This document shows, one piece after another, positions 18,435-28,623 of a stretch of 64,000 nt of DNA. Below the pieces are notes generated by a model. It did no database searches. It saw only the letters and a program-made list of their open reading frames with translations, and was not told the DNA's origin. Origin of the DNA: Marinomonas colpomeniae. Lineage in GTDB: Bacteria > Pseudomonadota > Gammaproteobacteria > Pseudomonadales > Marinomonadaceae. The stretch lies in the NCBI RefSeq assembly GCF_014803385.1, contig NZ_JACYFC010000004.1, positions 310,001 to 374,000 on the forward strand. Reading direction: 5' to 3'. The translations under genes and the position numbers were made by a program. Position 1 is the first letter of the stretch. Each line of letters opens with the position of its first letter.

Positions 18435-19226
18435 CTATTTAGTTTTACTTAAATATCCTGCCGCTAATTTAGCCGCTTTACTATCAGGAAAACGTCTGAT
18501 TACATCTTGGAGATAGGATTTAGCCTTTACTGTATCACCAAGCTGATCACTTACTGTGCCCATCTTATAGAGTGCATCTGCTTCTTTACCATGCCCTGGG
18601 AACCCTTGAATCACAGTAGAAAAAGAGCTTAATGCCTCTCTAGACTTTCCTTGCACTAGCTTTACCTCACCTAACCAGTAATAACCATTACCTGTTAGTG
18701 TATTATTAGGGTATTTTTTTACAAACTCTGTAAATGCCACTTCTGATTCATCAAACTTTCGTTCACGAATTAAATTATAAGCACTACTATAAGCCTGTTT
18801 TGACTGCTCTGTTGGTGCTTGCAATTCGATTGGCGTTAATGGAGAAGTGAGAACCACCACTGCTGGAGATTCTTTTTTAACGTCAACAACCGGATTTAAA
18901 GGTAATGCAGCTTGAGGTTTAGTAGAAACAGAAGAGTTAGTTGGAGAGCTTGCATTCGACGTCATGAGTAAAGAAATACGTTTATCAAGATCAATATAGC
19001 GATCCCTCTGATTTCCTTTCATTAACTTTAATTCATGCCCCTGCTCTTCTAGTTGACCACGAAGACTTTGCACTTCCTGCTGCAAGGTTTCTAGCTGGAA
19101 GAGTAAATCTGCAGCTGCACCCTGAGAAAGCGTATTTCCCACCTGCTGTATTTCGGCTATTGCAAGTGGTGCTGTGAAACACAGCACCACTGCAAAAGAG
19201 CGAATCTTTAAGTCTTTAAAGATCAT
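18435..19226 (-). CDS. cpoB: Cell division coordinator CpoB (YbgF)
   Basis: Periplasmic protein that links peptidoglycan synthesis (PBP1B) to Tol-driven outer-membrane constriction. The 263-aa precursor has a signal peptide (FAVVLCFTAPLAIA, cleavage near residue 24), an N-terminal trimerising coiled coil (about 35-80, LLFQLETLQQEVQSLRGQL), a Pro/Ala/Ser linker, and three TPR-like repeats (about 140-263, e.g. YLSKTK end, YWLGEVKLVQG, ALYKMGTVSDQLG). It overlaps pal by four bases as the last protein gene of the tol operon. Confidence 0.94.
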   Translation of the reverse strand: MIFKDLKIRSFAVVLCFTAPLAIAEIQQVGNTLSQGAAADLLFQLETLQQEVQSLRGQLEEQGHELKLMKGNQRDRYIDLDKRISLLMTSNASSPTNSSVSTKPQAALPLNPVVDVKKESPAVVVLTSPLTPIELQAPTEQSKQAYSSAYNLIRERKFDESEVAFTEFVKKYPNNTLTGNGYYWLGEVKLVQGKSREALSSFSTVIQGFPGHGKEADALYKMGTVSDQLGDTVKAKSYLQDVIRRFPDSKAAKLAAGYLSKTK

Positions 19227-19786
19227 TTTTCGTAACGAGCTTCAACGCGACGGTTTAACTGCCAAGCATTGTCTTCATGACCAAATGCAACAGGCACTTC
19301 TTCACCAAAGCTTACAGTTTCAACTTGAGATGTTGAAACACCTTGAATAGTCAAGTAACGACTAATCGCTTTAGCACGACGCTCACCAAGAGCCATATTG
19401 TATTCACGAGTACCACGTTCGTCAGCATGCCCTTCTAACACTAGGCGTGCTTCTGGGTTTGCAACAAGGTATGCAGCGTGTTTTGCCAATGCTTCACGAG
19501 ATTCTGGACGAACAACAGATTTATCAAAGTCAAAGTAGAATACAGTTTCCACTCCGATCAAAGAATCCATACCAGTTCCATCACCAACGATAACGCTTGT
19601 TAAAGAACCATCTTCACCTGCACCGTATGCTTGATCAGAATCGCCAGTTGATCCGTCAGTCTGTGTAGAGCTACCATTTTCAGAAACTGAAGATGAATCC
19701 GTTTCGCTTGCAGTTGTACTACAACCTGCAATTACTGCTGCAGATAAACCGATTACAGCAATTTTACCTAATTTGTTTGCACTCAT
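19223..19786 (-). CDS. pal: Peptidoglycan-associated lipoprotein Pal
   Basis: Outer-membrane lipoprotein that binds peptidoglycan and TolB. The 187-aa precursor has a lipobox AVIAGC with C22 as lipid attachment site, a Ser/Thr/Asp-rich linker, and an OmpA-like domain (about 75-187) with VFYFDFDKSVVRPE and the diaminopimelate-binding blocks LEGHADERGTREYN and ALGERRAKAI. It sits between tolB and cpoB. Confidence 0.97.
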   Translation of the reverse strand: MSANKLGKIAVIGLSAAVIAGCSTTASETDSSSVSENGSSTQTDGSTGDSDQAYGAGEDGSLTSVIVGDGTGMDSLIGVETVFYFDFDKSVVRPESREALAKHAAYLVANPEARLVLEGHADERGTREYNMALGERRAKAISRYLTIQGVSTSQVETVSFGEEVPVAFGHEDNAWQLNRRVEARYEK

Positions 19787-19805
19787 TATTCACTCCTTAA
19801 TGTCT

Positions 19806-21104
19806 TTATTTGAAATACGGAGACCAAGATGGTTCACGTACATCACCTTCTGCCGATGGTAACCTATATTTAACTAAGCCATCAACGGATACTACTGCTA
19901 ATATGCCCTTTCCTTTATGGGTAGTGGCATACATCACCATGCTACCATTTGGCGCAATGCTTGGCGATTCGTCTAAGTAAGTTTCTGTGAGAGTTTGTAC
20001 ACGGCCGGTTTTCATATCCTGTAAAGCAATATGATAATTGCCCTCGTTCTTTTGAACCGTCACAAGGTATCGTCCATCTGGCGTCATACTTGCTCTAGTA
20101 TTTAGATCACCTTCAAAAGTAACTCTCTCCACACGCTTACTACTTACGTCTAATCGATATATCTGTGGATTTCCCCCTCGATCGGACGTGAATACAATTC
20201 CCTTACCATCTGGCTCCCAGCTTGGTTCAGTATCAATAGAATAGTGATTTGTCATGCGCTCAAGTTTTTGAGTCGCAATATCTAAAGTATAAATTTCTGG
20301 GTTATTATCTTTCGATAATACTAACGCTAATTTCTTACCATCTGGTGACCATGCTGGCGCACCGTTTAGTCCACGAAATTGTGCTATTTGTTGACGCCTT
20401 CCAGTTGCAAGTTCTTGAATAAATATATTAGGGCGTCTATTTCTGAACATTACATAAGCAATATTGCGGCCATCACGACTCCATGATGGAGACAAAATAG
20501 GCTCCTTAGACTCCACTACAACTTGTGGTCTGTGGCCGTCTGCATCGGCAACTTGTAACTTAAACAAAGGCGCTTTTCTGTCCCCTTCAGCAGTTACATA
20601 TAAAATACGAGTGCTAAATGCACCTTTTGTACCGGTTAATAATTCATATATCTTATCACTAATATAGTGGCCAGCGTCTCGTAAATTGTTTGCCCCAACA
20701 TCTATTGAGCTGTGTTTCTGTACTGGCTTTTGGCTTAAAACATTTAACAATTCAAAACCAACACGATATTGGTTGTTCTGAAGTTTTTGTACGGTGCCAA
20801 TTACAACATAATCGCTTTTCAACAGACGCCAATCACGATAATAAACATCGACTTCTTTTGACGGCATGCTTAGCATGTTAGATCTTGGGATAGGCTGAAA
20901 CAAACCACTCCGAGCTAAATCATCCTCAACTATTTGTGCAATATCATCTGATAATGGCGCAACATTTTCATACGCAAAAGGAACTACTGCTATTGGCAGC
21001 AGCTGATCAGCTCCACTTGTAATCTCTATTACTAGCTGAGCTTTTGCTGAACTTATGAATACTAAGCAAGCGAATACAGCACCTAACCATTGTTTAAACA
21101 TCAT
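19806..21104 (-). CDS. tolB: Tol-Pal system periplasmic protein TolB
   Basis: 432-aa periplasmic protein with a signal peptide ([22 protein letters not shown]), an N-terminal alpha/beta domain (about 25-160) and a six-bladed beta-propeller made of repeated [23 protein letters not shown] blades (about 165-432). TolB connects Pal to TolA. It is immediately downstream of tolA (stop and start abut) in the conserved tolQRAB-pal-cpoB order. Confidence 0.97.
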   Translation of the reverse strand: MMFKQWLGAVFACLVFISSAKAQLVIEITSGADQLLPIAVVPFAYENVAPLSDDIAQIVEDDLARSGLFQPIPRSNMLSMPSKEVDVYYRDWRLLKSDYVVIGTVQKLQNNQYRVGFELLNVLSQKPVQKHSSIDVGANNLRDAGHYISDKIYELLTGTKGAFSTRILYVTAEGDRKAPLFKLQVADADGHRPQVVVESKEPILSPSWSRDGRNIAYVMFRNRRPNIFIQELATGRRQQIAQFRGLNGAPAWSPDGKKLALVLSKDNNPEIYTLDIATQKLERMTNHYSIDTEPSWEPDGKGIVFTSDRGGNPQIYRLDVSSKRVERVTFEGDLNTRASMTPDGRYLVTVQKNEGNYHIALQDMKTGRVQTLTETYLDESPSIAPNGSMVMYATTHKGKGILAVVSVDGLVKYRLPSAEGDVREPSWSPYFK

Positions 21105-22052
21105 TTAGTTTCTCAAATCTTGCGGGTTAAAAATTAAATCTATTTGACGAAAATTTCTTTCAAAAGTAATGGAATCAATATCTGCTAACTCTTCAATTTG
21201 TTTGACCTTATAAACAGCATCAAGAGCCCTTTGATCAAACAAAACATCACCACTACTTTCTGTTACCTGTGCATTATTAATTTCACCAGTCGGGAAGAAA
21301 TTAATACGTAACTTAGTCTTCATCCCATTTCTTGCATTTGGTGGAAGTATCCAAGCTTTGGTAATTCTACTGTATATCAAGCTGCTAATGGATTGCACCA
21401 TTTGAGCCTCTGCAGCGGCACGCTCTTTTTCTGCTGCCTGAGCAGCTGCCTCTTCAGCCTGCCTTTTTTGCTCAACAACTTTTTTAGCTTCTTCTTGTCG
21501 CTTACGCTCTTCGTTTGCAAGGCGATCAGCTTCTATCTTATGAAGAAGCTCTTGTTCTTTGATTTTTTTTGCGTCTGCAGCTTGTTTTTCTAAACGTTTT
21601 TTCTCTGCATCTTGCGCTAATCGCTTTTTTTCTGCAGCTTGCTTTCTTTCATTTTCTTTTTTGGCAGCAACCTCATCGGCTGCTTTTTTCTTTTGAGCTT
21701 CTTTTTTAGCGGCTTCTTCTGCCTTTGCTTTAGCTTGCGCCTGTTTTTTCTGCTTTGCCTCTAAAGCTTTTCTTTCAGTATTTCTTTTTACTTTTTTAGC
21801 GGCTTCTTCTTCACGCTTTTTCTTAGCCGCAACATCTTGTCTTTTGGCTTCTTTTTCTTGTGATTCACGCTTACCAATGACGGTGTCAGATATATCAATA
21901 ATAGTAGCATTAACAATCACAGGAACTTTTGGTTTTTGCGTTTCGTTATCGCTAAAATCTACTGCAATTATTCCTGTTAAAATTATACCAGCATGTATGC
22001 CTATTGCTAACAATACTGGAATACCATAGCCATCATCTTTGAACCAATTCAT
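21105..22052 (-). CDS. tolA: Tol-Pal system energy-transducing protein TolA
   Basis: Inner-membrane protein that spans the periplasm. The 315-aa product has one N-terminal membrane helix (about 12-32), a long Ala/Lys/Glu-rich helix (about 60-215, with AEEAAKKEAQKKKAADEV) forming domain II, and a TonB-like C-terminal domain (about 225-315: ITKAWILPPNARNGMKTKL, GEINNAQVTESSGD, FDQRALDAVYK). The low-complexity domain II is normal for TolA. It overlaps tolR by one base. Confidence 0.95.
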   Translation of the reverse strand: MNWFKDDGYGIPVLLAIGIHAGIILTGIIAVDFSDNETQKPKVPVIVNATIIDISDTVIGKRESQEKEAKRQDVAAKKKREEEAAKKVKRNTERKALEAKQKKQAQAKAKAEEAAKKEAQKKKAADEVAAKKENERKQAAEKKRLAQDAEKKRLEKQAADAKKIKEQELLHKIEADRLANEERKRQEEAKKVVEQKRQAEEAAAQAAEKERAAAEAQMVQSISSLIYSRITKAWILPPNARNGMKTKLRINFFPTGEINNAQVTESSGDVLFDQRALDAVYKVKQIEELADIDSITFERNFRQIDLIFNPQDLRN

Positions 22053-22480
22053 TATTTCACATCCGGCTCAGTGACCAAGCCCACCTTTGGCGCTCCAGCT
22101 GCCTGCAAGGCAACCATCAAACCGATAACATCACCATAAGGTACACTTTTATCACCTCTAACTAATATCGACATTGTAGGGTTTTGACTTAGCACCTTTC
22201 TAACCCTATCTTTCAGCTGCGTTAAACCTATGGACTCTTGCTCACCGCCAATATCAATATAAAATTGCCCTTTAGAATCCACTGAAGCAATAAGAACATC
22301 GTTTTCATCATTTTGAATTGGTGCAGCATTTGCACTCGGTAAATCAACATCAACACCCTGCGTTAACATAGGCGCTGTTATCATAAATATAACGAGCAGC
22401 ACCAGCATGACATCAATATATGGAACTACATTAATTTCAGCCATTGGGCGACGTTTATTTCTTCTTCTAGAACGAGCCAC
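22052..22480 (-). CDS. tolR: Tol-Pal proton channel subunit TolR
   Basis: 142-aa ExbD/TolR protein. The single membrane helix (about 18-38) carries the proton-pathway aspartate in VVPYIDVMLVLLVIFMIT. The periplasmic part ends QAAGAPKVGLVTEP, as in the family. With TolQ it converts the proton motive force into movement of TolA. One-base overlaps with tolQ and tolA. Confidence 0.96.
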   Translation of the reverse strand: MARSRRRNKRRPMAEINVVPYIDVMLVLLVIFMITAPMLTQGVDVDLPSANAAPIQNDENDVLIASVDSKGQFYIDIGGEQESIGLTQLKDRVRKVLSQNPTMSILVRGDKSVPYGDVIGLMVALQAAGAPKVGLVTEPDVK

Positions 22481-23160
22481 TATGCAGCGCCTCCCTCTCT
22501 AACATGTACTTTCCGATGTAAAATACTTGTGAATTCATCGGCAAAATTTTCATAACTAGCACCAAGAGACTCCGCAGCAGATGAAAATCGATTATAAGCA
22601 ATTACCGCAGGGATAGCGGCGGCCAGACCTATTGCGGTTGCGATAAGCGCTTCAGCAATACCAGGAGCAACAGTAGCCAGAGTAGCCTGCTGGACTTCAG
22701 CTAAACCGATAAAGGAGTGCATAATCCCCCACACTGTTCCAAACAAACCAATATACGGACTGGTTGAGCCAACGGTTGCTAAAAAAGGTAAATGTTGATC
22801 TAATTTTTCTTCTTCCCGATAAAGTGCTACTCGCATCGTACGCTGAATACCATCCATAACAGCATCTGGATCAACATTTTGATTCTGTCTTAATCTGGTA
22901 AACTCTTTAATTCCAGAAGTGAAAATGGTTTCCATACCTTCTACTTTGCGACCTTCTTGAGTCAACTTTCGATAAAGCTGACTCAGATCGATTCCAGACC
23001 AAAACTGATCTTCGAATGCAGATCGAACTTTCTTTGCTTGCTTCAACACACGAATACGTTGAAATATTACAATCCATGAAAAAACGGAAGCCGCTAAAAG
23101 TATCAACATAACAAGTTGAACAACGATACTGGCGCTGGCGATAAGTCCCCAAATTGACAT
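22480..23160 (-). CDS. tolQ: Tol-Pal proton channel subunit TolQ
   Basis: 226-aa ExbB/TolQ/MotA-family protein with three membrane helices (about 12-35, 130-155 and 165-190); the second and third contain FLATVGSTSPYIGLFGTVWGIM and APGIAEALIATAIGLAAAIPAV with the conserved polar Thr/Ser residues. It is the first gene of the tol operon here, 9 bp after ruvB. The ybgC gene that usually precedes tolQ is absent. Confidence 0.96.
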   Translation of the reverse strand: MSIWGLIASASIVVQLVMLILLAASVFSWIVIFQRIRVLKQAKKVRSAFEDQFWSGIDLSQLYRKLTQEGRKVEGMETIFTSGIKEFTRLRQNQNVDPDAVMDGIQRTMRVALYREEEKLDQHLPFLATVGSTSPYIGLFGTVWGIMHSFIGLAEVQQATLATVAPGIAEALIATAIGLAAAIPAVIAYNRFSSAAESLGASYENFADEFTSILHRKVHVREGGAA

Positions 23161-23169
23161 TATTAACCT

Positions 23170-24183
23170 CTATTTAAAATCCGTAGGTAGCTGGTAATTA
23201 AAATGTTCATATGCACGCTTTGTCACTTGTCTGCCTCTTGGCGTCCTAATAACAAATCCCTGCTGAATCAAAAACGGCTCAATGACGTCTTCTATTGTAT
23301 CTTTATCTTCCCCGAGAGCGGCAGAAACACTGTCTAAGCCCACCGGTCTCCCGTCAAACTTTTCTATCATAGTCAATAACATACGTCTATCTAAGTGATC
23401 AAACCCTTGACTATCTACACTTAACATATCTAGAGCTCGTTGGGCAACCTTTTGTCCAACAAGTTCCTCTCCACTAACTTGCGCCACGTCTCTTACTCGA
23501 CGAAGCAATCTATTTGCAATTCTTGGTGTACCCCTAGATCGTCTGGCAACTTCAAAGCTACCTGAACTATCAAGATCCATCCCCATTTTACTCGCTGATC
23601 GAGCAACAATCGTTGTTAACGACTCAACATCGTAGAATTCTAGTCTCTGCACTATACCAAATCGATCACGTAATGGTGAGGTCAAGAGTCCAGCCCGTGT
23701 TGTTGCACCAACAAGCGTAAAAGGAGGGAGTTCAATTTTTATTGATCTTGCAGCAGGGCCTTCACCTATCATAAGGTCAAGTTGATAATCTTCCATAGCC
23801 GGATACAAAATTTCTTCAATGGCGGGGCTCAATCGATGAATTTCATCGATAAAAAGAATATCCCCTTCATTTAAATTAGTTAGCAATGCAGCCAAATCAC
23901 CTGCACGCTCTAACACAGGACCAGACGTTGTTTTTACATCTGTTTCCATTTCATTACCAATAATGTGCGCCAGAGTTGTTTTACCCAACCCCGGCGGACC
24001 AAATATTAAAGTATGATCAAGTGGTTCTTTTCTTTGTCGAGCCGCTTGAATGAATATTTCCATTTGCTCTCTAACAACAGGCTGGCCTATATACTCAGAA
24101 AGAGCCTGTGGACGAATAGCACGATCCACTTGCCTATCATTACCTTTTAACTCAGCTGAAATAATACGATCTTGTTCAATCAT
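23170..24183 (-). CDS. ruvB: Holliday junction branch-migration ATPase RuvB
   Basis: 337-aa AAA+ motor of the RuvAB branch-migration complex. The [15 protein letters not shown]-terminus, Walker [13 protein letters not shown], Walker [10 protein letters not shown], sensor 1 [10 protein letters not shown], arginine finger [10 protein letters not shown] and C-terminal winged helix ([13 protein letters not shown]) are all present. It lies three bases after ruvA in the ruvC-ruvA-ruvB order, and 9 bp before tolQ, so the DNA repair and envelope genes may be co-transcribed. Confidence 0.98.
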   Translation of the reverse strand: MIEQDRIISAELKGNDRQVDRAIRPQALSEYIGQPVVREQMEIFIQAARQRKEPLDHTLIFGPPGLGKTTLAHIIGNEMETDVKTTSGPVLERAGDLAALLTNLNEGDILFIDEIHRLSPAIEEILYPAMEDYQLDLMIGEGPAARSIKIELPPFTLVGATTRAGLLTSPLRDRFGIVQRLEFYDVESLTTIVARSASKMGMDLDSSGSFEVARRSRGTPRIANRLLRRVRDVAQVSGEELVGQKVAQRALDMLSVDSQGFDHLDRRMLLTMIEKFDGRPVGLDSVSAALGEDKDTIEDVIEPFLIQQGFVIRTPRGRQVTKRAYEHFNYQLPTDFK

Positions 24184-24186
24184 GCC

Positions 24187-24789
24187 CTAGTTCCTTAACA
24201 TTCCTTTCAGGGCTGCCCTGATAACATCTTCGCTACTGGAAGCATCCATTGGAACACCAGCAATGGCTTTTGCTGCTTCTTGAGGCTTATAGCCAAGAGA
24301 AATAAGTGCAGACTCAGCCTCTTGCCTAGGGTCTGCTTGTACCTGACGTAACACTGTCGGCGCAGAAAACAAATCATTCTTTGCCGCCTGTCCTAGTTTA
24401 TCTCGCAGTTCAATAATAAGGCGTTCTGCTGTTTTTTTACCAACACCAGGAATTTTGGTTAATGCAGTCACATCCGATTCTTGTACGTTTGTAATCAGCT
24501 CTTCAGATGACATACTAGACAATACGGCCAAGGCCATTTTTGGACCTATTCCATTGACTTTAATCAGCACTCTAAATAAAGCGCGCTCATTTTTATCTAT
24601 AAAACCATACAGTGTTTGTGAATCTTCTTTTACTAAAAAATGAGTAAACAGAGTAACCGTTTCACCAATTTGAGGTAGATCATAAACTGTCGTCATAGAG
24701 GCACTAATCTCATACCCTATGCCGTTCACATCAACCAAAAGCTCAGGTGGCATTTTTTCTATCAAAGTACCTACAATTCTTCCGATCAC
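24187..24789 (-). CDS. ruvA: Holliday junction DNA-binding protein RuvA
   Basis: 200-aa RuvA: N-terminal OB fold ([28 protein letters not shown]), two helix-hairpin-helix motifs ([17 protein letters not shown] and [16 protein letters not shown]), and the C-terminal domain that contacts RuvB (about 150-200). The start codon is GTG and overlaps the TGA of ruvC (GTGA), indicating translational coupling. Confidence 0.97.
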   Translation of the reverse strand: MIGRIVGTLIEKMPPELLVDVNGIGYEISASMTTVYDLPQIGETVTLFTHFLVKEDSQTLYGFIDKNERALFRVLIKVNGIGPKMALAVLSSMSSEELITNVQESDVTALTKIPGVGKKTAERLIIELRDKLGQAAKNDLFSAPTVLRQVQADPRQEAESALISLGYKPQEAAKAIAGVPMDASSSEDVIRAALKGMLRN

Positions 24790-25343
24790 AACGACTTCCT
24801 TACGTCTTGTTCAGTCCAGCGTTTTGAAGAACGCCCCGCTCGCTTACCAACACCATATTCCAAACCGCCAGAAGTACGTGTATTTGCATGACACAAAGCG
24901 ATTGCTAACGCATCAGCTGCATCAGCTTGAGGTTTAGAAGTAAGCTTTAGTAATAATTGAACCATAAGCTGCACTTGTTCTTTATCGGCATTACCATTAC
25001 CCACTACAGACTGTTTCACTCGTCGTGCAGCATACTCATTCACGAATAAATCCTGTAAAGAGGCAGCTACAATAGCAACCCCTCTGGCTTGACCAAGCTT
25101 CAAGGCGGAGTTAGCATTTTTAGCTAAAAACACTTCCTCAATCGCAAATTCATTCGGTTTATAGTCAGCCAACAAAGTCGAGACATTATTAAAAATATGC
25201 TTAAGCCTTACTGACAGAACTTCATCCGGTAAACGGATACAACCACTGTTAACGTAAACTGATTTACCATTTGAAACATCAATGATACCAAACCCCGTTA
25301 TTCGAGAGCCCGGATCAATTGCTAATATTCTCGTGGTTGTCAT
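24786..25343 (-). CDS. ruvC: Holliday junction resolvase RuvC
   Basis: 185-aa endonuclease with RNase H fold. Catalytic acidic residues are visible in [14 protein letters not shown] (D10 region), [10 protein letters not shown] and near the C-terminus [18 protein letters not shown] at 25343. A terminator at 25415-25444 separates it from aspS, so ruvCAB likely starts from its own promoter in the 55-bp gap. I did not see a consensus LexA box there. Confidence 0.97.
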   Translation of the reverse strand: MTTTRILAIDPGSRITGFGIIDVSNGKSVYVNSGCIRLPDEVLSVRLKHIFNNVSTLLADYKPNEFAIEEVFLAKNANSALKLGQARGVAIVAASLQDLFVNEYAARRVKQSVVGNGNADKEQVQLMVQLLLKLTSKPQADAADALAIALCHANTRTSGGLEYGVGKRAGRSSKRWTEQDVRKSL

Positions 25344-25414
25344 TCGCTGCCTACATTATTTATCATTACTGTATATTCCAACAGTACTTACACAAGTATG
25401 CAATGTAAAAATAT

Positions 25415-25444
25415 AAAAAAGGCCGCTAATAAGCGGCCTTTTAC
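25415..25444 (-). terminator. Rho-independent terminator after aspS
   Basis: GGCCGCTAATAAGCGGCC stem with T-rich tract on the minus strand (A run on the left), located between the aspS stop and the ruvC start. Confidence 0.85.
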
Positions 25445-25507
25445 ATTTTTCTTGCAAATCTTTAACATAACTTACTGTTTTAACGTAAGTTTAAAGACTA
25501 ACCATTA

Positions 25508-27289
25508 CTATTCTGTAACAGGTTTTCTAACTCGAATATTCAATTCTTTTAGTTGCTTTTCACTTACAGCGCCAGGTGCTTGAGTTAATAAACAAGTCGC
25601 ACTTTGCGTTTTCGGGAAAGCAATAACATCACGAATCGATTGAGAACCGGTCATTAACATAACCAATCGATCTAAACCGAACGCCAAACCACCATGTGGT
25701 GGCGCACCAAATTTCAATGCATCTAACAAGAAACCGAATTTTTCTTCTTGCTCTTCTTTACTGATATTAAGAAGCTCAAATACTGTTTCCTGCATTGAAG
25801 ACTGGTGAATACGAATAGAACCACCACCTAACTCAGTACCATTAAGAACCATGTCATATGCCTGAGACAATGCCGTCAAAGGATTCGCTTTAAGGTCTTC
25901 TGGAGAGCATGAAGGCGCCGTGAATGGATGATGGATTGCGGTAATACCACCATCACTAGTTTCTTCAAACATAGGGAAGTCAACAACCCAAAGAGGCGCC
26001 CATTTACAAGTGTAAAGATCCATGTCTTCACCTAGCTTGCAACGCAATGCACCCAGCGCTTCGTTAACTACTTTTGCAGAATCCGCACCAAAGAAGATTA
26101 AATCGCCGTCTTGAGCGTCTAATCGTGCCACTATCGCTTCACGCACTGCAACTGGTAAGAATTTGACGATTGGAGATTGCAGACCACAATCATCGCCATC
26201 TTCAAGCTTAGTCTTATCATTTACTTTGATATAAGCCAGACCTTTCGCACCATAGATGCCAACAAACTTCGTGTACTCATCTATTTGTTTACGAGTCAAC
26301 GAATTACCGCCAGGTACTTTTAGTGCGGCAACTCGGCCTTTTGGATCCGTTGCTGGCCCAGAGAACACTTTGAAATCTACGTCTTTCATTAGGTCAGACA
26401 CAGACACAATTGTTAGAGGAATACGAAGATCAGGCTTATCACTACCGTATGTTTCCATCGCTTCAGAATAAGGCATGCGTGGGAATGTACCCAAATCAAC
26501 ATCCATTAATTCTTTAAACAGCTCAACAATCATGTTCTCAGTCATACCCATGATTTGTTCTTCACTCATAAACGACGTTTCAATATCGACTTGAGTAAAT
26601 TCTGGCTGACGGTCAGCACGTAAATCTTCATCACGGAAACATTTTGCAATTTGGTAGTAGCGATCAAAACCAGACACCATCAACAACTGTTTAAACAGTT
26701 GCGGTGACTGAGGAAGTGCAAAGAAACTACCTTGCTGAGTACGACTAGGTACCAAATAATCACGCGCCCCCTCAGGTGTTGCACGAGTTAAAATAGGCGT
26801 TTCAATATCTAAGAAACCGTTGTCGTCTAAGTAATTACGAAGAACAGACGTTACTTTCGAACGGAAGCGCATTTTTTGTTGAATTTCAGGGCGACGCAAA
26901 TCAATAAAACGATTTTTAAGACGAACGTCTTCACCAACTGTTTGATTTTCATCAAGCTGAAATGGTGGTGTTTGAGCAGAGTTTAAAATTTCTAATTCTG
27001 TACCCAATACTTCAATTTCACCCGTGTTCATGTTTGGGTTAACAGTTCCTTCTGGACGAGCACGAACCAAGCCAGTCATTTTGACAACGAATTCATTACG
27101 AACACTGTCAGCAATAGCAAAACTCTCTGCACGATCTGGATCGAAAACTACTTGAGTAATACCTTCGCGGTCACGAATGTCCAAAAAGATAACGCCACCG
27201 TGGTCTCGACGACGATGAACCCAACCACATAAAGTGATTTCTTGTGAAATATTAGAAGCATTTAATTCGCCGCAATAATGGCTGCGCAT
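25508..27289 (-). CDS. aspS: Aspartyl-tRNA synthetase
   Basis: 593-aa class IIb synthetase: N-terminal OB-fold anticodon-binding domain ([32 protein letters not shown]), motif 2 [20 protein letters not shown], the bacterial insertion (GAD) domain (about 290-420), and motif 3 [13 protein letters not shown]. Length matches bacterial discriminating AspRS. It is monocistronic as judged by the downstream terminator. Confidence 0.97.
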   Translation of the reverse strand: MRSHYCGELNASNISQEITLCGWVHRRRDHGGVIFLDIRDREGITQVVFDPDRAESFAIADSVRNEFVVKMTGLVRARPEGTVNPNMNTGEIEVLGTELEILNSAQTPPFQLDENQTVGEDVRLKNRFIDLRRPEIQQKMRFRSKVTSVLRNYLDDNGFLDIETPILTRATPEGARDYLVPSRTQQGSFFALPQSPQLFKQLLMVSGFDRYYQIAKCFRDEDLRADRQPEFTQVDIETSFMSEEQIMGMTENMIVELFKELMDVDLGTFPRMPYSEAMETYGSDKPDLRIPLTIVSVSDLMKDVDFKVFSGPATDPKGRVAALKVPGGNSLTRKQIDEYTKFVGIYGAKGLAYIKVNDKTKLEDGDDCGLQSPIVKFLPVAVREAIVARLDAQDGDLIFFGADSAKVVNEALGALRCKLGEDMDLYTCKWAPLWVVDFPMFEETSDGGITAIHHPFTAPSCSPEDLKANPLTALSQAYDMVLNGTELGGGSIRIHQSSMQETVFELLNISKEEQEEKFGFLLDALKFGAPPHGGLAFGLDRLVMLMTGSQSIRDVIAFPKTQSATCLLTQAPGAVSEKQLKELNIRVRKPVTE

Positions 27290-27483
27290 AATTTCTTTCC
27301 TATTACTGTCTCAGTAAGAGATGAATGTGTTCTTAGAGTGTTTTCTGTTTGCTTTTAATTAACAATCAAAGACAAGCAGAAGAACAGAATTTTTTAAGGC
27401 AAAGCATTATATGCGAACAGAGTCTGACTCTCTAGGGTTTGAGTTAAATTTGTCATAGTTATAAAGCCATCATCTAGTTCTTA

Positions 27484-27963
27484 CTATAAAACAGCCTCTA
27501 TTTCGTATGCGACTTGTTGACCGCTTTGAAGCAAATCCACTTCGTCTTCAACCGACCTACCTATTAATAGCTTGCCAACTGGACTTGATGGTGTGACCAA
27601 AAAGACAGACATATCATCATATTCAACAGTTAACCCACCAGCACAAGGCGAAATAAAGAAATATTTTAGATGTTGCAAATCAACCGAGATCAATTTAACA
27701 AAACCCCATAAACCAACAACATCCTGCTCCATACTTTTCACGGACTTAGAAAAAGACAGCCAATCTTGCTCACACTCCAGAACGCGTTGAGATTGCCCAT
27801 GAGCGAGATATGAAGCCTCCAAACCAAAAGTGTCGTATTTATTTTCAGCAATACTCTCTTTACTTGTGGCTGCGTCATGCGCTTGCTCAGCAGCCCATTT
27901 AGCGGTCTCAAAACGCCGCAGTAGCGCCGAAGTAATTGCATCATGTATTTTTTGTTTATCCAT
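27484..27963 (-). CDS. GreA/GreB C-terminal-domain-like protein
   Basis: 159-aa protein. The C-terminal half resembles the FKBP-like domain of transcript cleavage factors (VTPSSPVGKLLIGRSVEDEV compares with the SPLGRALIGK block of GreA). The N-terminal half is helical (ALLRRFETAKWAAEQAHDAA) but does not show the paired DEE-type acidic tip needed for transcript cleavage by GreA/GreB. It therefore probably binds the RNA polymerase secondary channel in a different role; such stand-alone GreAB-like proteins are frequent in Pseudomonas relatives. Monocistronic. Confidence 0.65.
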   Translation of the reverse strand: MDKQKIHDAITSALLRRFETAKWAAEQAHDAATSKESIAENKYDTFGLEASYLAHGQSQRVLECEQDWLSFSKSVKSMEQDVVGLWGFVKLISVDLQHLKYFFISPCAGGLTVEYDDMSVFLVTPSSPVGKLLIGRSVEDEVDLLQSGQQVAYEIEAVL

Positions 27964-28085
27964 ACACTCATCTATTTCGTTTTATATTCAGGCATTGTAG
28001 TGGTTCAGCTTTATAAAGACAGCACTGGAAGTACGCTACCACTCAAAATAAGGATAAATCATGCCTTTTTTAACATTTACAACAC

Positions 28086-28139
28086 CCTCAGTTGACTTTA
28101 TCAACTGAGGATCTTATATTGATAATGATTACCATTTAA
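28086..28139 (+). promoter_or_regulatory. Promoter of the MarR-siderophore-reductase operon with Fur-like box and palindrome
   Basis: TTGACT (28092-28097) and TATATT (28115-28120) are separated by 17 bp, a near-consensus sigma-70 promoter. A perfect 10-bp inverted repeat CCTCAGTTGA-5-TCAACTGAGG (28086-28110) covers the -35 region. TGATAATGATTACCATT (28120-28136) starts at the -10 box and matches the Fur consensus GATAATGATAATCATTATC in most positions. Iron repression by Fur and autoregulation by the MarR protein are inferred. Confidence 0.7.
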
Positions 28140-28155
28140 TAAAGAAGGAAGCAGT

Positions 28156-28623
28156 TTGAAAGATTCAATTGCAGAATCACTGCACAAACTAACACATCAA
28201 TACAGAAGTAAAATGAAAGAAGCCATTGATACTTCTGGAGTAATTATTTCAGTAAGCCACATCCGCACACTTAAGTGCATAAAGCACATCAATAGTTGCA
28301 CTGCCAGCGATATAGCCAATAGGATTTCACTTGATAAATCCCAAGTGACAAGGATATTAAAGGATTTAGTAAGCGAAAAACACGTAGAAAAAATTCGAGA
28401 CCCAAGCAATCATCGTAGCCAACTACTTAATCTAACTAATTCAGGCAACGAGTTACTTATAGAAATAACCAAACTCAACACACACGTTATTCAGACCATG
28501 ACAACTGGATTAACAGATCAAGAAGTCAAAGACTTCATTCACATTGCAAACATAATGGCGAGCAACCTGCAGCAAGCAGAATCAAAAACATCAGGAGTCT
28601 ACAATGAACAAACCAAAGCCTAG
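28156..28623 (+). CDS. MarR family transcriptional regulator
   Basis: 155-aa winged-helix regulator: helix-turn-helix SASDIANRISLDKSQVTRILKDL (about 52-75) followed by wing residues EKIRDPSNHRSQLLNLT, the typical MarR pattern. The start is TTG at 28156, supported by GAAGGAAG 6-7 bases upstream; the next ATG would remove 19 residues. It overlaps the downstream siderophore-interacting protein gene by 20 bp. A palindrome over the operon promoter is a candidate operator. The ligand is unknown. Confidence 0.82.
   Translation: MKDSIAESLHKLTHQYRSKMKEAIDTSGVIISVSHIRTLKCIKHINSCTASDIANRISLDKSQVTRILKDLVSEKHVEKIRDPSNHRSQLLNLTNSGNELLIEITKLNTHVIQTMTTGLTDQEVKDFIHIANIMASNLQQAESKTSGVYNEQTKA

Noticed and set aside
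21393-21593. Plus-strand ORF inside tolA with Phe/Leu-rich product
   Set aside because: It is the antisense of the Lys/Ala/Glu-rich TolA domain II.
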